Positions 6,175 through 8,992 of a stretch of DNA of 8,992 nt are shown here, piece after piece; position 1 is the stretch's first letter; the number at the start of each line of letters is the position of its first letter. Made by a program: the position numbers and the translations under genes. Source of the DNA: Rhodobacter sp. (GTDB lineage: Bacteria > Pseudomonadota > Alphaproteobacteria > Rhodobacterales > Rhodobacteraceae). The notes under the pieces were generated by a model, which was not told the DNA's origin, made no database searches, and saw nothing but the letters and a program-made list of their open reading frames with translations. The stretch lies in the NCBI GenBank assembly GCA_013824055.1, contig PNNE01000036.1, positions 1 to 8,992 of the forward strand. Reading direction: 5' to 3'.

Positions 6175-6825
6175 ATGATCGCGCATATCCGTCCGCTTCC
6201 CACCTATCTGGTCCAGCGCTTTCACGGCTGGCGCGCGACGACCTACCAGGACAACCGCGCCTGGTATCGTCGCCTGGCCGAAAGCGGGCAGCATCCGCGG
6301 GCGATGGTGATTTCCTGCTGCGACAGCCGGGTGCATGTCACCTCGATCTTCGGCGCGGATGAGGGCGAGTTCTTCATCCACCGCAACGTCGCCAACCTGG
6401 TGCCGCCCTACAACCCGGACGGCGACTATCACGGCACCTCGGCGGCGGTGGAATATGCCGTCACCGGCCTGGGCGTCGCGCATATCGTGGTGCTTGGGCA
6501 TTCCAATTGCGGCGGCGTGAAGGGGTGCCATGACATGTGCCGGGGCCATGCGCCGCATCTGGAGGAGAAGACCAGCTTTGTCGGCCGCTGGATGGACATC
6601 CTGCGGCCCGGCTTCCAGAAGGTGTCAGACCTGCCCGACGACCAGATCCTGCCCGCTCTGGAAAAGCAGTCCGTGCTGACCAGCCTTGAAAACCTTCTGA
6701 CCTTCCCCTTCGTCAAGGCGGCGGTCGAGGATGACCGGCTGACCCTGCACGGGCTTTGGACCGACACGGGCGAGGGCGGGTTGCAGAGCTATGATCCGGC
6801 GCGGGACGGCTTCTTCCCTGTCTGA
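6175..6825 (+). CDS. Beta-class carbonic anhydrase
   Basis: This 216-residue zinc enzyme interconverts CO2 and bicarbonate in the cytoplasm. Zinc ligands are C48 (in SCCDSRV), H109 and C112 (GHSNCGG). The catalytic dyad D50/R52 of CxDxR is intact. HRNVANLVPPY (69-79) and TSAAVEYAV (88-96) are the usual active-site and dimer-interface segments, and LHGLWTDTGEGGL (191-203) is the C-terminal strand region. There is no signal peptide. AAGGA nine bases before the ATG supports the start; the codons just before it have no family match. It is divergent from the small Hpt-like gene (148-bp gap, no clear promoter seen) and convergent with the cox-type genes, from which a hairpin terminator separates it. 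It probably supplies bicarbonate for carboxylation reactions. A link with the neighbouring oxidoreductase is not shown by the sequence. Confidence 0.95.
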   Translation: MIAHIRPLPTYLVQRFHGWRATTYQDNRAWYRRLAESGQHPRAMVISCCDSRVHVTSIFGADEGEFFIHRNVANLVPPYNPDGDYHGTSAAVEYAVTGLGVAHIVVLGHSNCGGVKGCHDMCRGHAPHLEEKTSFVGRWMDILRPGFQKVSDLPDDQILPALEKQSVLTSLENLLTFPFVKAAVEDDRLTLHGLWTDTGEGGLQSYDPARDGFFPV

Positions 6826-6846
6826 AACCTTCCGCATCTGATTGCA

Positions 6847-6878
6847 AAGAGCCCGGCGGATCGCTCTGCCGGGCCCTT
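6847..6878. terminator. Bidirectional hairpin terminator between carbonic anhydrase and coxM
   Basis: GCCCGGCGGA (6851-6860) pairs with TCTGCCGGGC (6865-6874) around the tetraloop TCGC, with one G-T pair. Beyond one mismatch the stem continues as AAG/CTT. It lies about 25 bases past the carbonic anhydrase stop and about 20 bases past the coxM stop. The minus-strand exit (TCTTTG) is more T-rich than the plus-strand exit (CCTTGCG), so it should work better for the cox transcript. Confidence 0.7.
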
Positions 6879-6894
6879 GCGTCGTGTCGAACGG

Positions 6895-7683
6895 TCAGCC
6901 CGCCGCGGTGACAGCGCGCCCGGTCAGCACCTTGACCAGGTTCGCCCGATAGGCCGCCGACCCGTGCAGGTCGGCGTTCATCCCCGCAGGATCGACCACC
7001 AACCCCGACAGGGCCGAGGCCGAGAAACTGGCCGACAGAGCCGCCTCCGCCTCGTTCCAGCGAAAGACGCCGTCGTTGCCTGCGCCGGTCACGGCCACCC
7101 GCACACCACCGGCATGTTTCGCCACGAAGACCCCGGTCAGGGCAAAGCGGCTGGCGGGCTGGTTGAACTTCACATAGGCCGCCTTCTGCGGGATCGGAAA
7201 GACCACACTGGTGATGAACTCGCCGTCCTCCAGCGCGGTGGTGAACAGACCCTGGAAGTAGTCGTCCGCCGCGATCCTGCGCCGGTTTGTCACCACCGTC
7301 GCAGCGGATGCCAGCACGGCCGCGGGATAGCAGGCCGCCGGGTCGTTGTTGGCGACCGATCCGCCGATGGTCCCCCGCGACCGCACCGCCGGATCGCCGA
7401 TGCCCCCCGCAAGGTCCGCCAGCGCGGGGTAATGCGCGCGGGCCTCACGGGCGACGATGGCATGAGGCGTGGCCGCCCCGACGTGCAGCCCGCCATCGCC
7501 GATGCAGACGCCCTGCATCTCGGCAATGCCGGTCAGGCTGACCAGCACGCCAGGGGCGGCCAGTCGCTGCTTCATCGTCGGGATCAGCGTCTGTCCGCCC
7601 GACAGGGCCTGCGCCCCCTCGGCTGCCAGAGCCTTGGCCGCATCCGCGATGGTCGAGGGTTTCGCGAAATCGAAGTTGTGCAT
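6895..7683 (-). CDS. coxM: FAD-binding middle subunit of a form II CO-dehydrogenase-like molybdenum hydroxylase
   Basis: This 262-residue flavoprotein subunit is predicted to pass electrons from the iron-sulphur small subunit to FAD and then to the respiratory chain or another acceptor. The two FAD pyrophosphate-binding motifs of the CoxM/xanthine dehydrogenase FAD family are present: SGGQT (28-32, equivalent to AGGHS of Oligotropha CoxM) and TIGGS (105-109), the latter followed by VANNDPAACYPA. The N-terminus MHNFDFAKPSTIADA is typical of the family. The gene begins 14 bases after the coxL stop, with GGAGAG six bases upstream of its ATG, so the two are co-transcribed. The order L then M, with no small-subunit gene following, matches form II clusters (S-L-M) rather than form I (M-S-L). 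The symbol is the common annotation and does not imply that CO is the substrate. Confidence 0.93.
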   Translation of the reverse strand: MHNFDFAKPSTIADAAKALAAEGAQALSGGQTLIPTMKQRLAAPGVLVSLTGIAEMQGVCIGDGGLHVGAATPHAIVAREARAHYPALADLAGGIGDPAVRSRGTIGGSVANNDPAACYPAAVLASAATVVTNRRRIAADDYFQGLFTTALEDGEFITSVVFPIPQKAAYVKFNQPASRFALTGVFVAKHAGGVRVAVTGAGNDGVFRWNEAEAALSASFSASALSGLVVDPAGMNADLHGSAAYRANLVKVLTGRAVTAAG

Positions 7684-7697
7684 GACCTGCTCTCCCC

Positions 7698-8992
7698 TTA
7701 ACCGTTGATCGCCGACCAGACCCGCGACGGCGAGACTGGCATGTCGATGTGCTTCACATGGGTGTGCCCCCCGCGATGCAGGGCGTCGATCACCGCGTTG
7801 ACCACCGCTGGCGGGCTGCCGATGGCCCCCGCCTCGCCGCAGCCCTTCACCCCCAGCGGGTTGTGGGTGCAGGGAGTCTGGCAGGAATAGTCCACGTTGT
7901 AGAACGGCACGTCCTCGGCGCGCGGCATCGGGTAATCCATGTAGGACCCCGTCAGAAGCTGGCCGGTCTCGTCATAGGCGGTGAACTCGCACAGGGCCTG
8001 GCCGATCCCCTGGCCCACGCCGCCATGCACCTGACCCTCGACGATCATCGGGTTCATCACGTTGCCGAAGTCGTCGGCGCAATGGAAGGCCACCACATCG
8101 ACCTTGCCGGTGCCCTCGTCGACCTCGACCTCGCAGATATAGGCGCCGGCGGGGTAGGTGAAGTTGGCCGGGTCGTAGAAGGCCGTCTCCTCCAGCCCCG
8201 GTTCCAGCGTTTCCAAGGGGTAATTGTGCGGGACATAGGCCGAGAAGGCGATCTCGCCGAAGGTCTTGGCCCTGTCCGTGCCCGCGACGCTGAACTTGCC
8301 ATCCTCGAAGGTGATGTCGCCCTCTGCTGCCTCCAGCATGTGGGCCGCGATCTTCTTGCCCTTGGCGATGATCTTGTCCACCGCCTTGGTCATCGCGGTG
8401 CCGCAGACCGCCAGGGACCGCGAGCCGTAGGACCCCATCCCGAACGGGATCTTCGAGGTGTCGCCATGCACGATCTCGACCGAGCTGTCCGGGATGCCCA
8501 GCATCTCGGCCACGATCTGCGCAAAGACCGTCTCGTGGCCCTGGCCGTGGCTGTGCGCACCGACCATGACGCTGATGTTGCCGGTCGCATTCACCCGCAC
8601 GGTCGCCGCGTCGTAAAGCCCGACCCGGGCGCCCAGGATGCCCACCAGATGCGACGGGGCGATGCCGCAGGCCTCGATCCAGGTCGACAGCCCCATGCCC
8701 CGCAGCTTGCCGCGCGCCTTGCTGTCGGCCGCGCGCTTCTCGAAGCCCGCCACATCGGCAATCGCCATCGCCTTGTCCAGCGTGGCCTGGTAGTTGCCGG
8801 TGTCGTAGACCAGGCCAACCGGCGTCGTGTAGGGGAACTGGTCCGGCGTCAGGAAGTTCTTCCGCCGCACCTCGAACGGGTCCAGCCCCAGTTCGCGGCA
8901 CATCTTGTCGATGACCCGCTCCAGCGAATAGGTCGCTTCGGGCCGTCCGGCGCCGCGATAGGCATCGACCGGGGCAGTATTGGTGAAAACGG
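7698..8992 (-). CDS. coxL: Molybdopterin-binding large subunit of a form II CO-dehydrogenase-like hydroxylase (5' end cut off by the window)
   Basis: The frame is open from the right edge to the TAA at 7698 and gives 430 residues, the C-terminal part of a protein usually near 780-800. An ATG at 8903 is internal: the 29 codons before it encode VFTNTAPVDAYRGAGRPEA and onward, a diagnostic family segment. AYRGAGR (residues 10-16 of the fragment) is the form II active-site loop; form I, true CO dehydrogenases carry AYRCSFR, whose Cys binds copper. Other cofactor motifs are GQGHET (149-154), GQVHGGVGQG in the late middle, and GCGEAG near the C-terminus, whose Glu (about 386) corresponds to the essential base next to molybdenum. 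The subunit should work with coxM, which follows 14 bases downstream, and with a [2Fe-2S] small subunit expected upstream, outside the window. The substrate is unknown; aldehyde- or purine-like oxidation is as plausible as slow CO oxidation. Confidence 0.94.
   Translation of the reverse strand, partial: VFTNTAPVDAYRGAGRPEATYSLERVIDKMCRELGLDPFEVRRKNFLTPDQFPYTTPVGLVYDTGNYQATLDKAMAIADVAGFEKRAADSKARGKLRGMGLSTWIEACGIAPSHLVGILGARVGLYDAATVRVNATGNISVMVGAHSHGQGHETVFAQIVAEMLGIPDSSVEIVHGDTSKIPFGMGSYGSRSLAVCGTAMTKAVDKIIAKGKKIAAHMLEAAEGDITFEDGKFSVAGTDRAKTFGEIAFSAYVPHNYPLETLEPGLEETAFYDPANFTYPAGAYICEVEVDEGTGKVDVVAFHCADDFGNVMNPMIVEGQVHGGVGQGIGQALCEFTAYDETGQLLTGSYMDYPMPRAEDVPFYNVDYSCQTPCTHNPLGVKGCGEAGAIGSPPAVVNAVIDALHRGGHTHVKHIDMPVSPSRVWSAING

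Noticed and set aside
6027..6203. N-terminal extension of the small Hpt-like gene to an ATG at 6203.
   Set aside because: It would overlap the divergent carbonic anhydrase start, and the extra residues do not look like a folded domain or signal peptide.

Overview
The window is GC-rich, densely coding DNA from an alphaproteobacterium. The gene set (rlmN next to an IalB-family gene, an Asparaginase_II-family gene next to a DUF2794 gene, an NlpC/P60 gene next to an M17 aminopeptidase, a form II cox-type cluster) and the codon use suggest Rhodobacteraceae, possibly Paracoccus-like. The family assignment is inference from recognised proteins; no rRNA, tRNA or other taxonomic marker is present.

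Layout, left to right. (1) The 5' three quarters of rlmN (23S rRNA/tRNA A2503/A37 methyltransferase) run leftwards off the window edge. A strong intrinsic terminator separates it from an exported IalB-family protein on the same strand. (2) A 168-bp divergent control region follows, with candidate overlapping promoters. It leads rightwards into an Asparaginase_II-family (Rhizobium etli AnsA/ReAV-like) L-asparaginase and then a small DUF2794 gene. (3) Convergent to these is a leftward unit of three genes. In transcription order they are a small alpha-helical protein resembling a histidine-phosphotransfer (Hpt) domain that has lost its histidine, an M17 leucyl aminopeptidase, and a cytosolic-looking NlpC/P60 peptidase with SH3-like N-terminal modules. 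(4) Divergent from the small protein is a beta-class carbonic anhydrase. It ends at a bidirectional hairpin terminator shared with the next, convergent operon. (5) The leftward cox-type molybdenum hydroxylase genes come last: coxM (FAD subunit) and, upstream, the C-terminal part of coxL (molybdopterin subunit), which runs off the right edge.

The genes are mainly housekeeping or metabolic: ribosome modification, asparagine catabolism, peptide or muropeptide turnover, CO2/bicarbonate exchange and an aldehyde/CO-dehydrogenase-like oxidoreductase. Two points deserve most attention. The CoxL active-site loop reads AYRGAGR (form II), so true CO oxidation should not be assumed. The small Hpt-like protein lacks a phospho-accepting histidine. 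I found no mobile element, CRISPR array, tRNA, rRNA or defence locus, and no clear evidence of a wholly new system. No intergenic gap exceeds 190 bp.
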